From NCBI GenBank assembly GCA_903877135.1, contig CAIRCN010000074.1, positions 124,001 through 188,000 on the forward strand: a stretch of 64,000 bases of DNA, read 5' to 3'. Below the pieces are notes generated by a model. That model was not told the origin of the DNA. It saw only the letters and a list, made by a program, of their open reading frames with translations, and made no database searches. This DNA comes from an uncultured Opitutia bacterium. Lineage in GTDB: Bacteria; Verrucomicrobiota; Verrucomicrobiia; Opitutales; Opitutaceae. The position numbers and the translations under genes were made by a program. Of the stretch, positions 16,908 to 26,104 are shown one piece after another. Position 1 is the first letter of the stretch; each line of letters begins with the position of its first letter.

Positions 16908-18470
16908 ATGCACACCACCATCAAAATCTACGACACGACGCTGCGCGACGGCACGCAGGGCGAAGGCATCAGTTTCTCCGTCACCGACAAGCTTCTGATC
17001 GCGCAGAAGCTGGACCACTTTGGCGTGGACTACATCGAGGGCGGCTTCCCCGGCTCCAATCCGCGCGACATCGCGTTTTTCGCCGAGGCCCAGACGCTCC
17101 AACTGAAACATGCGCGGCTGACCGCGTTTGGCTCCACCCGCCGGGCAGGCGTGGCCGCATCTGATGACGCGCAACTTCGCACTCTGCTCGACAGCGGCAT
17201 GCCGGTGCTGACGATCGTCGGCAAAACGTGGCTGCTGCACGTCGCCGAGATCCTGCGCACGACGCCGGAGGAAAATCTGGCGATGATCGAGGATTCCGTG
17301 CGCTACTTCGTCGCCCAAGGCCGGGAGGTGATCTACGACGCGGAGCATTTTTTTGACGGCTATCTCGACAACCCCGACTATGCCATGCGCACGCTCGAGG
17401 CCGCGGCGCGGGGCGGGGCGAGCAACCTTACGCTCTGTGAGACCAACGGCGGCAAACTGGTTCCGGAGGTGGCGCGCATTACGGCGGCCGCGGTGGCGCG
17501 CTTCGGCGGCGGTCTGATCGGCGTGCACTGCCACAACGACAGCGGCCTGGGCGTAGCAGTTTCGCTCGCCGGGATCGAAGCGGGCGCGACGCTGGTGCAG
17601 GGGACGATGAACGGCTACGGCGAACGTGTGGGCAACGCCAACCTCACGACGATCCTACCCAACCTCGTGCTAAAGATGGGCCGCACCGCGCACTGTGCAC
17701 CCCGGCTCGCGGAGCTGCGCGACTTGTCGCTGTTCTTCGACGAGCTGGCGAATATGCGGCCGGACCCGAAGGCACCGTTTGTGGGCCAGTCGGCCTTCGC
17801 GCACAAGGGCGGGCTGCACGCCAACGCTGCGCAGAAGGTTGCGCGCAGCTACGAGCACATCGACCCGGCGCTCGTGGGCAACCGCACCCGGGTGCTGGTT
17901 TCCGACATGGCCGGGCGCAGCAGCCTCGCACTGAAGGCGAGAGAAATGGGCCTTGAACTCGACGAGAAACGTCCCGAGATGAAGGCGCTGATCGAGGAAC
18001 TAAAGGAGCGTGAGTTCCGCGGTTACGAATACGAGGCTGCCGACGCATCGTTCAAGTTGCTCGTCATGAATTCGCTCGGACAGCGACGCACGTTTTTCGA
18101 GGTCGAAAACTACCGGGTCATCATCGAGCGGCACGGCGAGGAGCTTTGGGCGGAGGCGACGGTTAAGCTCACGGTCAACGGCGAGTCCGTCCACACCGTG
18201 GCCGAGGAGACGGGCCCGGTCAGCGCGCTCGACAAAGCGCTGCGGCTCGCGCTGGAGAAGGCTTACCCGCAACTGCGCGAGATGACGCTACGCGACTACA
18301 AGGTGCGCATCCTCGAGAGCAACCTCGGCGCCGGCTCGCGGACCCGCGTGCTGATTGAGAGCGGCGACGGGCACCGGATCTGGGGCACGGTGGGAGTGAG
18401 CGACAACATCATCGACGCCAGCTGGGAGGCACTACGCGAGGCGGTGGAATTTAAACTGGCGCAAAGTTAG
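16908..18470 (+). CDS. cimA: (R)-citramalate synthase
   Basis: A 520-residue enzyme of the LeuA/CimA family. The HMGL-like barrel starts IKIYDTTLRDGTQGEGISFS, with metal ligands in GVHCHNDSGLGVAVS, and VGQSAFAHKGGLHANA is the domain junction. The DTTLRDGTQGEGISFSV form and length around 520 indicate citramalate synthase rather than isopropylmalate synthase, giving a threonine-independent route to isoleucine from pyruvate and acetyl-CoA. A C-terminal regulatory domain follows (residues about 385-520). ATG 16908 is preferred to an in-frame TTG at 16902. Confidence 0.9.
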   Translation: MHTTIKIYDTTLRDGTQGEGISFSVTDKLLIAQKLDHFGVDYIEGGFPGSNPRDIAFFAEAQTLQLKHARLTAFGSTRRAGVAASDDAQLRTLLDSGMPVLTIVGKTWLLHVAEILRTTPEENLAMIEDSVRYFVAQGREVIYDAEHFFDGYLDNPDYAMRTLEAAARGGASNLTLCETNGGKLVPEVARITAAAVARFGGGLIGVHCHNDSGLGVAVSLAGIEAGATLVQGTMNGYGERVGNANLTTILPNLVLKMGRTAHCAPRLAELRDLSLFFDELANMRPDPKAPFVGQSAFAHKGGLHANAAQKVARSYEHIDPALVGNRTRVLVSDMAGRSSLALKAREMGLELDEKRPEMKALIEELKEREFRGYEYEAADASFKLLVMNSLGQRRTFFEVENYRVIIERHGEELWAEATVKLTVNGESVHTVAEETGPVSALDKALRLALEKAYPQLREMTLRDYKVRILESNLGAGSRTRVLIESGDGHRIWGTVGVSDNIIDASWEALREAVEFKLAQS

Positions 18471-18557
18471 TTCTGGCACAGCCCGCCGGAGAAATTTACG
18501 GAAACAGCGGCGATTGCGCTCGCGCTGGCCGGGCCGCGGCACAGGCTCAATGGCACC

Positions 18558-19706
18558 GTGCCGTTCCGCCTTCCTTCCGCCCGCATCAATTGGACCAATA
18601 GTTCGTTCCTCATCGGCGTCGCTGTCGCGACGTGCACCGCCGTCCCGTTCTATCTCTGGCACTACGGGATCGACGGGTTTCAGGTCGCGCTGTTTCTCGC
18701 GTTTTTCAGTGCGACCGGCCTGAGCATCACGCTCGGTTACCATCGCCTGCTGGCGCATATGACGTTCCATGCGCGCTGGCCGGTGCGGCTGTTTACGCTG
18801 CTGTTCGGCGCCGCGGCATTCGAAAATGCGGCGCTCAACTGGGTCTCTGATCACCGGCGTCACCACAAGAATGTAGACAGCGACAACGACCCCTATGACA
18901 TCACGAAAGGTTTCTGGCACGCGCACATCGGCTGGATCCTGTTCAAGCTCGAGCCCGAGCCGCCCCTCGACAATGTCTCCGACCTGCGCAAGGACCGATT
19001 GGTCATGTTGCAGGAGCGGTTCTATGTGCCGGTGGCGGTGGGCGTCGGCTTTGTGCTGCCCGCGCTGCTGGGCTGGCTGCATGCCGGCTGGCCGGGGGCG
19101 CTTGGCGGGTTTCTGCTCGCCGGCGTGGCCCGCGTGACGGCGGTGCAGCACATGACGTTTTTTATCAACTCGCTTTGCCACACCATCGGCCGCCAGCCTT
19201 ATTCGGACAAGTGCAGCGCGCGCGACAGCTGGATCATGGCGCTGTTCACGTTTGGCGAAGGCTACCACAACTATCACCACGAGTTTCAACATGACTACCG
19301 GAACGGCGTGAAATGGTGGCAGTGGGACCCGACGAAGTGGTCCATCTGGGTGCTGGAGAAAATCCGCCTTGTGCGCGGTCTGCGTCGCGTGCCCGAGGAG
19401 AAAGTTCTGCTTTCGCAACTCGCGGACACTCGCCGCCGGCTGAACGAGCGGCTCGCCATCGGGAAGACCGAGCTCAATGCCCGGCTCCGTGAACTCCTGC
19501 AGTCATCCGATGCGAAGCTGCGCGAGTTGGGGGATCGCTGGACGGCACTCAAGACCAGCTATGCGGATCGCGCCGAGGCGCTGAAAGCCGAGTATTCTGA
19601 GAGAGCGGGCCAGCAGGTGGACGATGCTCGGACGGCACTGGCCGAGATCCGGCGTGAAGTGCGCCAGGCGTTGAACTTGCTGGAGATGGCCGGCGCGCCC
19701 GCCTGA
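18558..19706 (+). CDS. Acyl-CoA delta-9 desaturase with a C-terminal coiled-coil extension
   Basis: A 382-residue membrane di-iron desaturase from a GTG start. Histidine boxes are HRLLAH, HRRHHKN and HNYHHEF, in the order and spacing of acyl-CoA/acyl-lipid desaturases, with hydrophobic pairs between them. The catalytic part ends near residue 270 (GVKWWQWDPTKWSIWVLE). The last 110 residues are highly charged and helical with heptad-like Leu/Ala spacing (LADTRRRLNERLAIG to AEIRREVRQALNLLEM). This tail is not part of the usual enzyme, suggesting membrane-surface binding or oligomerisation. It is convergent with the cardiolipin synthase gene. Confidence 0.85.
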   Translation: MPFRLPSARINWTNSSFLIGVAVATCTAVPFYLWHYGIDGFQVALFLAFFSATGLSITLGYHRLLAHMTFHARWPVRLFTLLFGAAAFENAALNWVSDHRRHHKNVDSDNDPYDITKGFWHAHIGWILFKLEPEPPLDNVSDLRKDRLVMLQERFYVPVAVGVGFVLPALLGWLHAGWPGALGGFLLAGVARVTAVQHMTFFINSLCHTIGRQPYSDKCSARDSWIMALFTFGEGYHNYHHEFQHDYRNGVKWWQWDPTKWSIWVLEKIRLVRGLRRVPEEKVLLSQLADTRRRLNERLAIGKTELNARLRELLQSSDAKLRELGDRWTALKTSYADRAEALKAEYSERAGQQVDDARTALAEIRREVRQALNLLEMAGAPA

Positions 19707-19720
19707 CGCGCACCGCGAAT

Positions 19721-21172
19721 TCAGAGCAGCGGGGCCAGCAGGCGGCTAAGATCCTCAAGGATGTTCCCGATCACCCGGTGGCGGTTAGCCCGCTCGGGTT
19801 TGGGCTCGTGGCAGTGGGCGAGGAGACGTTCCGCCCAGGCTTTCATCGTCAGCACGTCCGCCGCGGAGTGCACCAGCACGCCGATTTCGAAATTCACGAA
19901 CAGGCTGCGCAGGTCGAAATTCGCCGAGCCGAGGAGCGCGACACAGTCGTCGGCAATCATGGCCTTGCTGTGCATCATGCCGGCCTCGAAGACGCGCACA
20001 CGCACGCCAGCCCGGCGCAGGAGCCGCAGGTAGTGGCGGCGCGCGAAGTCGGTCACGGGATGGTTGGAGTGCGCCGGCAGGATCAGCGTGATGGCGCAAC
20101 CGGCATGGGCCTTGACCAGAAGCGAGCGCAACAGCACCTCGTCCGGCAAAAAATAGGGAGTAACGATCCACAGGCTGTGCTTGGCTTCCTGAATCATCGC
20201 GAGAATGCCCTCGTAAAGCGGATCGCCGGGCACGTCAGGGCCGCTCGCTACGACCTGCAGTTCGCTCGCGCCGCGGGCCTGAACGACGGCGGCGCCGTCG
20301 ATCTCCGCTTGCAGCTTCTTGACCGATTGCCGGCTGGCGAAGCACCAGTCGGCGATGAACACCTCGTTGAGCAGCGCAGCGGCGGGGCCCTCGAGCACAG
20401 CGCCGAAATCGCGCCAGCGCCGGCGAAACGGTGTAGGCCCCATGTATTCTCGGGCGAGGTTATGACCGCCGACGATTGCGGCACAGTGGTCGAACACGGC
20501 AATTTTGCGGTGATTGCGGAGGTTGGCCGAGCCGCGGGAAGTGAACAGCCACACCGGCATGAACCACACCACCTCGCCGCCGGCCTGCCGAATGGAGCGG
20601 ACAAAGGCCCTGCTCAGGAACATGCAACCAACTGAATCAAGCAGCAGGCGGACCTTGACGCCTTCCCTCGCCCGGTCAGCGAGAAGCTCCACGAGGCGCC
20701 GCCCGGTGTCATCACGGCCCAGAATAAACGTGGCGATATGGATGGTGTGATGGGCGGACCGGATGCGCCGCTCAAGCTCCGCGTAGGTGTCTTCGCCGGT
20801 GGTCAGGAGCCGCAGACTGTTGCCGGCGACGGGTGCGCCGGCGCCGCTGGCCATGACGGTGTGCGCGATAGGCGCGGTGGCAAACGCTGAAGGGCTGGTG
20901 GGGCGGGCAGGAAGCGCGGGGCGTAGGTGCGACTTGCGTTCGGCGAGCCGGCGGAGTTTGCGGCCGCCGAGCAAGAGGTAGAGCGGCACGCCGACATAGG
21001 GCACGAGCACGATGAGGAGCAGCCAGGCAAAGGTGTTGGCTGGCGCACGTTTCTCGCTCATGAGCCGCGCAATCAGAAACAGCGCGAGGACGAATCCGGC
21101 GATCGTAAAGAGGTCCGGCAGCAGGCCATGGGCGAGAAACCGCTCGAAGAGTTCGCGCAATGTGTCGGACAT
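19721..21172 (-). CDS. cls: Cardiolipin synthase (phospholipase D superfamily)
   Basis: A 483-residue membrane enzyme joining two phosphatidylglycerols, or phosphatidylglycerol with another lipid, into cardiolipin. Two N-terminal transmembrane helices (LFTIAGFVLALFLIARLM; TFAWLLLIVLVPYVGVPLYL) precede two HKD motifs: NHRKIAVFD with GGHN, and MHSKAMIADD with GSANFD. ATG 21172 is chosen since an upstream frame start adds only an Arg-rich tail. Next to the desaturase it forms a small membrane-lipid pair, but the two are convergent, not an operon. Confidence 0.93.
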   Translation of the reverse strand: MSDTLRELFERFLAHGLLPDLFTIAGFVLALFLIARLMSEKRAPANTFAWLLLIVLVPYVGVPLYLLLGGRKLRRLAERKSHLRPALPARPTSPSAFATAPIAHTVMASGAGAPVAGNSLRLLTTGEDTYAELERRIRSAHHTIHIATFILGRDDTGRRLVELLADRAREGVKVRLLLDSVGCMFLSRAFVRSIRQAGGEVVWFMPVWLFTSRGSANLRNHRKIAVFDHCAAIVGGHNLAREYMGPTPFRRRWRDFGAVLEGPAAALLNEVFIADWCFASRQSVKKLQAEIDGAAVVQARGASELQVVASGPDVPGDPLYEGILAMIQEAKHSLWIVTPYFLPDEVLLRSLLVKAHAGCAITLILPAHSNHPVTDFARRHYLRLLRRAGVRVRVFEAGMMHSKAMIADDCVALLGSANFDLRSLFVNFEIGVLVHSAADVLTMKAWAERLLAHCHEPKPERANRHRVIGNILEDLSRLLAPLL

Positions 21173-21273
21173 AGGAGGGCACAAGAGAAGTCTCCTAGCC
21201 GACGGACGCAAGGGAGTGCTAAAAAAACCTTGCCGTCAGCGGTCGCAGCCGAGAACTTCCGCGCTCCCTTCGT

Positions 21274-21359
<86 letters not shown>

Positions 21360-21495
21360 TAGCCCCGACGCGGTAAGCTGCGATTGCTGGAACATTCGTC
21401 TTCACGCCCCGTCATATCCTCGCTCTTAGTGAAGTTCCGGGTTATTTATCGGTTATCTGCCAGCGTCCTGATACATCAATTCCCAGCCATATTTT

Positions 21496-23097
21496 ATGAA
21501 ACTATTCGGTTTCCCCGCGGCCCTTCTCGTCCTGTCAACGCTGGTGGGTATTGCGGTGCCATCTAGTTTCGCGACATGTGGTGGAGGCGGCGGTGGAGGC
21601 CGGGGTGGCGCGGTGCCTCGAGCCAACATGGGCGAATCAATGCCGCCTATGAGCACGGCGGAGACGCGGCCCACCGGCATCAGCATGGACAACGGATCTG
21701 GCAATGTTTACCGGGTGCCGTGGACGCTAGCCTCGGCCAGTAATAATTGGAGCGCTAGCGAAGATACCGCCTTGATGGTGATTTGGTTTCCCTCGAGTGT
21801 GGAAGTGGCGCGCGATTCGCGGTTACACGGCTCGAAAGTCCTGACCGCCGCCAACGAACGCTGCGTGACACCGGTCATGGTCTCACTTGAAAATGAAATT
21901 CTGCGCAAACGCTACCATGTGGCGCCCGGAGAGCAGGTGGTGCTTTTGGCTGCATCCGATGGCTCCGAAGTGCAGCGGATAACCCCTAATGCCGAGGGCA
22001 TGCTAGAGTCCCGCGTGGTGGAAAAAGCGCTGCAGGCCGAGATCAACCGCCGCGAAAAAGAAATGAGCGGCTTGCTGGATATTGCGCAGAAACGGGTAAA
22101 GGCAGGCGACCAGACGGTGGCCGCTGACCTACAGAAAGTCTGGGCCCTGCGCTGCATGTTCCCCAATCTGGGCAAGAAAGCCGCCAAGGCGCTCAAGAAA
22201 CTCGGCGTGGAGGTCAGCGCGACCGACCTCGCCCACCTCGGTGCCGACACCCTGGCAGATGCCGATGTCGGCAATGCCCACCCCGCCGTCGAACGCCTGC
22301 TTACCCGTGGCCTCGACGCGGAGCTGGCCGGCAATTATCGCGTGGCGGAAGGTTTTTATAGGGAAGCGTGCGAGAACGATCCGGCTGACACCACGGCGCT
22401 CCGCTATCTGGGCGAACTTTACCGCCATCAGACGGGCGAGTGGGACAAGGCGGGCCGCACCTTCCGCCAAATCCTCATGCAGCCCTCCGACAAGATTGCG
22501 CGCGCCGTCGCACTCCATGGACTGGGCAAAATGACGATCCATGCCGGGAGCTACACGGCTGGCCTGCGACTGTTTGAGCAGTCCATTGCCACCTATCCGC
22601 TGCCAATCACCTACCGCAATCTCGCCGTATATTGGTTTTCCGAGGGCCAGCAGGAGAAGGCGGCCGGATTCATGCGCAAGGCTTTAGCGCTCGATCCGAA
22701 CGACGCCTACAACCAGATCTTTGCGGCCGTATATCTAGCGGCCTCGCGCCACAAGGAGGAGGCGATCAAGGTGGCGCAGGCGAATGCGTCGGTGTTGGAG
22801 GCGAGCTACAATCTGGCCGCCATCTGGACCCAGGTGGGCGACCAAGCAAAAGCAATGGAATACCTGCGCCGCCATTTCACCGAATACGAGCGCTACTCCG
22901 CCGTCCGCTCGATGGAGATGAAGGAGGCGCGTGAGGATTACATGTTCGCCAATCTGCACCGCGATCCGGAGTTTCTCGCCCTCACCGAGCTGGCCCGCTC
23001 CGCGTATCTGATCGGAGCCGAGTGGTGCACGCCCGATCAACTCAGCAACCAGCCCGTCGTGCCCGTGCGGATGCCGGGGGCCACCGGTCCCAACTGA
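21496..23097 (+). CDS. Exported TPR protein with a thioredoxin-like N-terminal domain
   Basis: A 533-residue protein with a signal peptide (MKLFGFPAALLVLSTLVGIAV) followed by a poly-Gly tract after Cys28. Residues about 80-160 (ALMVIWFPSSVEVARDSR, then ERCVTPVMVSLENEIL) look like a thioredoxin-type fold without a CxxC pair. A charged helical linker follows, and then at least five TPR-like repeats from residue about 265 (NYRVAEGFYREACENDPAD, ALHGLGKMTIHAGSYTAGL, EKAAGFMRKALALDPND). It is likely periplasmic. No enzyme activity can be assigned. It stands alone after tRNA-Tyr. Confidence 0.75.
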   Translation: MKLFGFPAALLVLSTLVGIAVPSSFATCGGGGGGGRGGAVPRANMGESMPPMSTAETRPTGISMDNGSGNVYRVPWTLASASNNWSASEDTALMVIWFPSSVEVARDSRLHGSKVLTAANERCVTPVMVSLENEILRKRYHVAPGEQVVLLAASDGSEVQRITPNAEGMLESRVVEKALQAEINRREKEMSGLLDIAQKRVKAGDQTVAADLQKVWALRCMFPNLGKKAAKALKKLGVEVSATDLAHLGADTLADADVGNAHPAVERLLTRGLDAELAGNYRVAEGFYREACENDPADTTALRYLGELYRHQTGEWDKAGRTFRQILMQPSDKIARAVALHGLGKMTIHAGSYTAGLRLFEQSIATYPLPITYRNLAVYWFSEGQQEKAAGFMRKALALDPNDAYNQIFAAVYLAASRHKEEAIKVAQANASVLEASYNLAAIWTQVGDQAKAMEYLRRHFTEYERYSAVRSMEMKEAREDYMFANLHRDPEFLALTELARSAYLIGAEWCTPDQLSNQPVVPVRMPGATGPN

Positions 23098-23173
23098 CCG
23101 GAGCTGCGATCAAGTTCGGGTCAGGGCACCCGGGTTTCTTTCTCTCTCCCGCGGGGCAAGCCTGCTCCGGCGC

Positions 23174-23199
23174 ACCGGCAAGAACTGCGGTTTGCCGGT
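23174..23199. repeat. Inverted repeat downstream of the TPR gene
   Basis: ACCGGCAA (23174-23181) and TTGCCGGT (23192-23199) form an 8-bp stem with a 10-base loop, between the TPR gene and the UspA gene. There is no T-run right after the stem, so it is either a weak terminator or part of the uspA leader. Confidence 0.35.
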
Positions 23200-23244
23200 C
23201 AATTTCTGCACAGACAGAAAGCTTGAGTTGTGCTACCGTGTGCC

Positions 23245-23709
23245 ATGAAAACGATATTAGCCCCGGTCGATTTCTCCGGCGTGACTGAGTCGGTTCTCGC
23301 TCAGGCTAGCGCCCTTGCCCGCACGTTCAACGGCCGCGTCGTCCTCCTGCACGTCATGCAGCCGCCCATCATTACCAGTGAATATGCGCCTTTTCTCGAA
23401 AACATCGGCGAGATTGTCGCGGTGGGCGAGAAGGCCGCGGCCAAGCAACTCGCCCGCTTGCAGGAGCAACTCCAGGCTGCCGGTGTGCCATCCGATACGC
23501 TGCAATATACCGGCGCGCCGGTGACATACATTTTGCAGCAGGCCGAGAAGACGCAGGCGGACTACATCGTGATGGGTTCACACGGGCACACCGCGTTCTA
23601 CGATCTCCTCGTGGGCAGCACCACGCACGGCGTGCTCAACAAATCTCCCTGTCCGGTCGTGGTCGTGCCAGACTTGCGGCGGCAGAAGAAAGCCAAGGCG
23701 CCGCTGTAG
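23245..23709 (+). CDS. Universal stress protein, UspA family
   Basis: A 154-residue cytosolic protein from ATG 23245, where homology begins (MKTILAPVDFSG). The ATP-binding type signature is present near the C-terminus: VMGSHGHTAFYDLLVGSTTHGVLNKSPCPVVVVP is split here as MGSHGH, then GSTTHGV, then CPVVVV. Such proteins respond to stress and often bind ATP. It is convergent with ccoI at a distance of 12 bases. Confidence 0.92.
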   Translation: MKTILAPVDFSGVTESVLAQASALARTFNGRVVLLHVMQPPIITSEYAPFLENIGEIVAVGEKAAAKQLARLQEQLQAAGVPSDTLQYTGAPVTYILQQAEKTQADYIVMGSHGHTAFYDLLVGSTTHGVLNKSPCPVVVVPDLRRQKKAKAPL

Positions 23710-23721
23710 CCGCGGGACAGG

Positions 23722-26103
23722 TCAGGGCCGGAAGGCCGACCGCATGCCGCCTGTCACCAGCGCTAGCGTGAGGAGGGAATTGACCGGCATGAGCACGGCG
23801 GCCACGAGCGGATTCATGCGGCCTGCGACAGCGAGCCCGACGGCGAGCACGTTGTAGGCGACTGAGAAAATCAAAATCGCCGTCTGTGTGCGGTGTCGCA
23901 CCGCATTGACGCGGAAGAGCGCGCGCAGGCCGCCGATGCCTCGACCGAGGTAGTAAAAATCGGCCTTCTGTTCGAGCACTCCGCGGTGGATTACCGGTGT
24001 GCCGCGGCACAGCGCCCGGTCGAAGGCGAGGCTGTCGTTGGCGCCGTCGCCGAGCATCAGCGTGTCGTCTGCGCCGTGGGTTTCGAGCCAGGCGGCCTTT
24101 GCGCCCGGGGAAAGGTCGCCGTGCGCGCAGTGCGGTGGCAGCCCGAGCTCGGCGGCGAGGGTCGCGACTTTTACCCGGGAATCGCCGCTGAGGATGTAGG
24201 TTTCGAAGCCGTGGCCTGCCAGTGCGGCCAGCTCGGTGCGCGCGTCGGGTCGCGCCGTGTCGGTGAAGCGGAAGCGCGCGAGCACGGTGCCGTCGCTCGC
24301 GAATTCCACCGCGGGCGCCGCCGGGGAAGTGTCACCCATTGGGTGACACTTTTCGGGGGCGGAAGCGCGCCAGCCGGGGCGGCCGAGCGACCAGGGACCG
24401 AGCTCCACGCCGTAGCCGACGGTCTCGCGGACGTCGCCGGCGAGCGGTTCACCCGGGCCGGCGGCCAGCATGTTCTCCAGCAGGCACTGACTGACGGGGT
24501 GTGGGTTGTCACGCACGAGGGCGAGAAGGGCGGAGCGGGCGGCATCGTCGAGGGACTGGAGGGCTTCGGGGTTTTGCAGCACGGGCGTCTCCAGCGTGAG
24601 CGTGCCGGTTTTGTCGAAGACGAGTTTCCGGACGCGGCCGAGCCGGGCCCAGAGATCGCCGGCGCGCACGAAGACGCCGCGGCGGCGCAGCGCGACCGTC
24701 GCCATCTCGTCGGCCAGCGGAAACGCCAGCCCGATAGCGCAGGGACAGGAGACGATGAGGACGGCGGTGACCACCGACCAGGTGCGGAGTGCGTCACGGC
24801 TGGCCAGCCACCAGCCGGCGCCAGCGAGCACGGCGACGACCAAAATGCCGAGCAGGTAGCCGCGGATGATTTTTTCGAGAAACAAGTGTCGGGCGTCGGT
24901 GCGTTCGGCGGGCTGGAGGAGTTGGGCGAGGAGCGATTCGGGCCAGGCCTGCAGGGCCGTGAGCTGGATTTCTCCGCGGCCCACGCTGATCGCGCCGGCG
25001 GGCACGCGTTGGCCGGCGCGAAAGGCGCGCGGCTCGGCCTCGCCGTTGATCGAGGCGAGCGAAAACACCGCCTCGGCCGTGGAAAGCCGCGCCTCCACCG
25101 GCACGGTCTGGCCGGCGACAAGGCAGAAACCCATCCAGGCGTGCAGTTGCTCCGGCGGCAGCTCGCCGCCGGCGGCGAGGCGCACGCGCCGGGGTTTAGG
25201 CTGCTGGCGGAGGAGCTGGCGTTGGTTGCGTTCGACGGCGACGACCTGCGCCCAGCGGCCGACCAGCATCAGGAAAATGAAGGTGCCGACGAAGTCGAAA
25301 TACACGAAGCGCTCCTCGCCGGCGAGCCAGCCGTAGAGCGAGCCGAGGTAGGCGCCGAGGATGCCGATCGAGATGGGCAGGTCGATGTGCATCGCGCCTT
25401 CGCGCAGCGCCCGCAGCGCGCGGCCGACGAAATACATGCCGCCGACGAGAAAGCTCAGGGTGCCGAAGACAAAGGCGAGGAGCCGGAACAGTGGCGCATA
25501 CTCGAACGAGGGCGCCATGCCGAAGTAGGCGGGAAACGCGAAGAGCATGATGTTCATCGCGAATGCCGCGCAGAGGCCGACGCGGCGGAGCAGGCCGCGG
25601 CTTTCCCCCTCGGTCGAGATCGCGCCGGCGGGCCCGGCGAGGTAGCCGAAGGCTTGGAGTTTGCGGGCGAAGCCGGCGGCGGAGAATTCGCCGGGAATCC
25701 ACCGCAGGCGCATCTGGCCGAGCTGGGCGTTGGCCTGGATGTCGCGCGCGCCGGGCTGCTGCAGGAAGACTCGCTCGATCAGCCAGACGCAGCCGGCGCA
25801 GGATATGCCCTGCACGTCGAGTGTGAGTTCCGGGGGGCGTGGACCGGCGGTCTGCTCGGCCTCGTGTTGGGCGGCATCGAGCCAGGAAAAATCGCGCGTC
25901 TGAAACACCGCGGCGTCGGCGGGCGGGGTGACGTCATCCTTGATGCGGTAGTAGCCGGCGAGGCCGTGCTCGTGCACGAGGCGGTAAACGTAGGAGCAGC
26001 CGGCGCAACAGAAGCCCGAGGCGAGCATGCGTTCATCGATGAGCGGCGCACCGCAGTGACAGCAGGCTGGTGGGCGGCGCGAGGCGGCGGGAGCTAGGCT
26101 CAT
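23722..26103 (-). CDS. ccoI: Heavy-metal P-type ATPase, CcoI-type copper transporter
   Basis: A 793-residue P1B-ATPase, last gene of the cbb3 operon. The N-terminus has a Cys-rich metal-binding domain (ACCHCGAPL, then GFCCAGCSYVY) typical of CcoI/FixI. An HMA domain with Cys102 and Cys105 in GISCAGCVWLIE follows, then transmembrane helices, the ion site SCPCAIGLAFPL, the phosphorylation site DKTGTLTLE and GDGANDSLAF. ATG 26103 follows the stop of the upstream gene by one base. CcoI exports copper to the periplasm for the binuclear centre of the cbb3 oxidase. Confidence 0.92.
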   Translation of the reverse strand: MSLAPAASRRPPACCHCGAPLIDERMLASGFCCAGCSYVYRLVHEHGLAGYYRIKDDVTPPADAAVFQTRDFSWLDAAQHEAEQTAGPRPPELTLDVQGISCAGCVWLIERVFLQQPGARDIQANAQLGQMRLRWIPGEFSAAGFARKLQAFGYLAGPAGAISTEGESRGLLRRVGLCAAFAMNIMLFAFPAYFGMAPSFEYAPLFRLLAFVFGTLSFLVGGMYFVGRALRALREGAMHIDLPISIGILGAYLGSLYGWLAGEERFVYFDFVGTFIFLMLVGRWAQVVAVERNQRQLLRQQPKPRRVRLAAGGELPPEQLHAWMGFCLVAGQTVPVEARLSTAEAVFSLASINGEAEPRAFRAGQRVPAGAISVGRGEIQLTALQAWPESLLAQLLQPAERTDARHLFLEKIIRGYLLGILVVAVLAGAGWWLASRDALRTWSVVTAVLIVSCPCAIGLAFPLADEMATVALRRRGVFVRAGDLWARLGRVRKLVFDKTGTLTLETPVLQNPEALQSLDDAARSALLALVRDNPHPVSQCLLENMLAAGPGEPLAGDVRETVGYGVELGPWSLGRPGWRASAPEKCHPMGDTSPAAPAVEFASDGTVLARFRFTDTARPDARTELAALAGHGFETYILSGDSRVKVATLAAELGLPPHCAHGDLSPGAKAAWLETHGADDTLMLGDGANDSLAFDRALCRGTPVIHRGVLEQKADFYYLGRGIGGLRALFRVNAVRHRTQTAILIFSVAYNVLAVGLAVAGRMNPLVAAVLMPVNSLLTLALVTGGMRSAFRP

Positions 26104-26104
26104 C

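Noticed and set aside
23893-26097. A 734-codon plus-strand frame opposite ccoI
   Set aside because: It has shadow composition and no known domain; ccoI on the minus strand has all P-type ATPase motifs.
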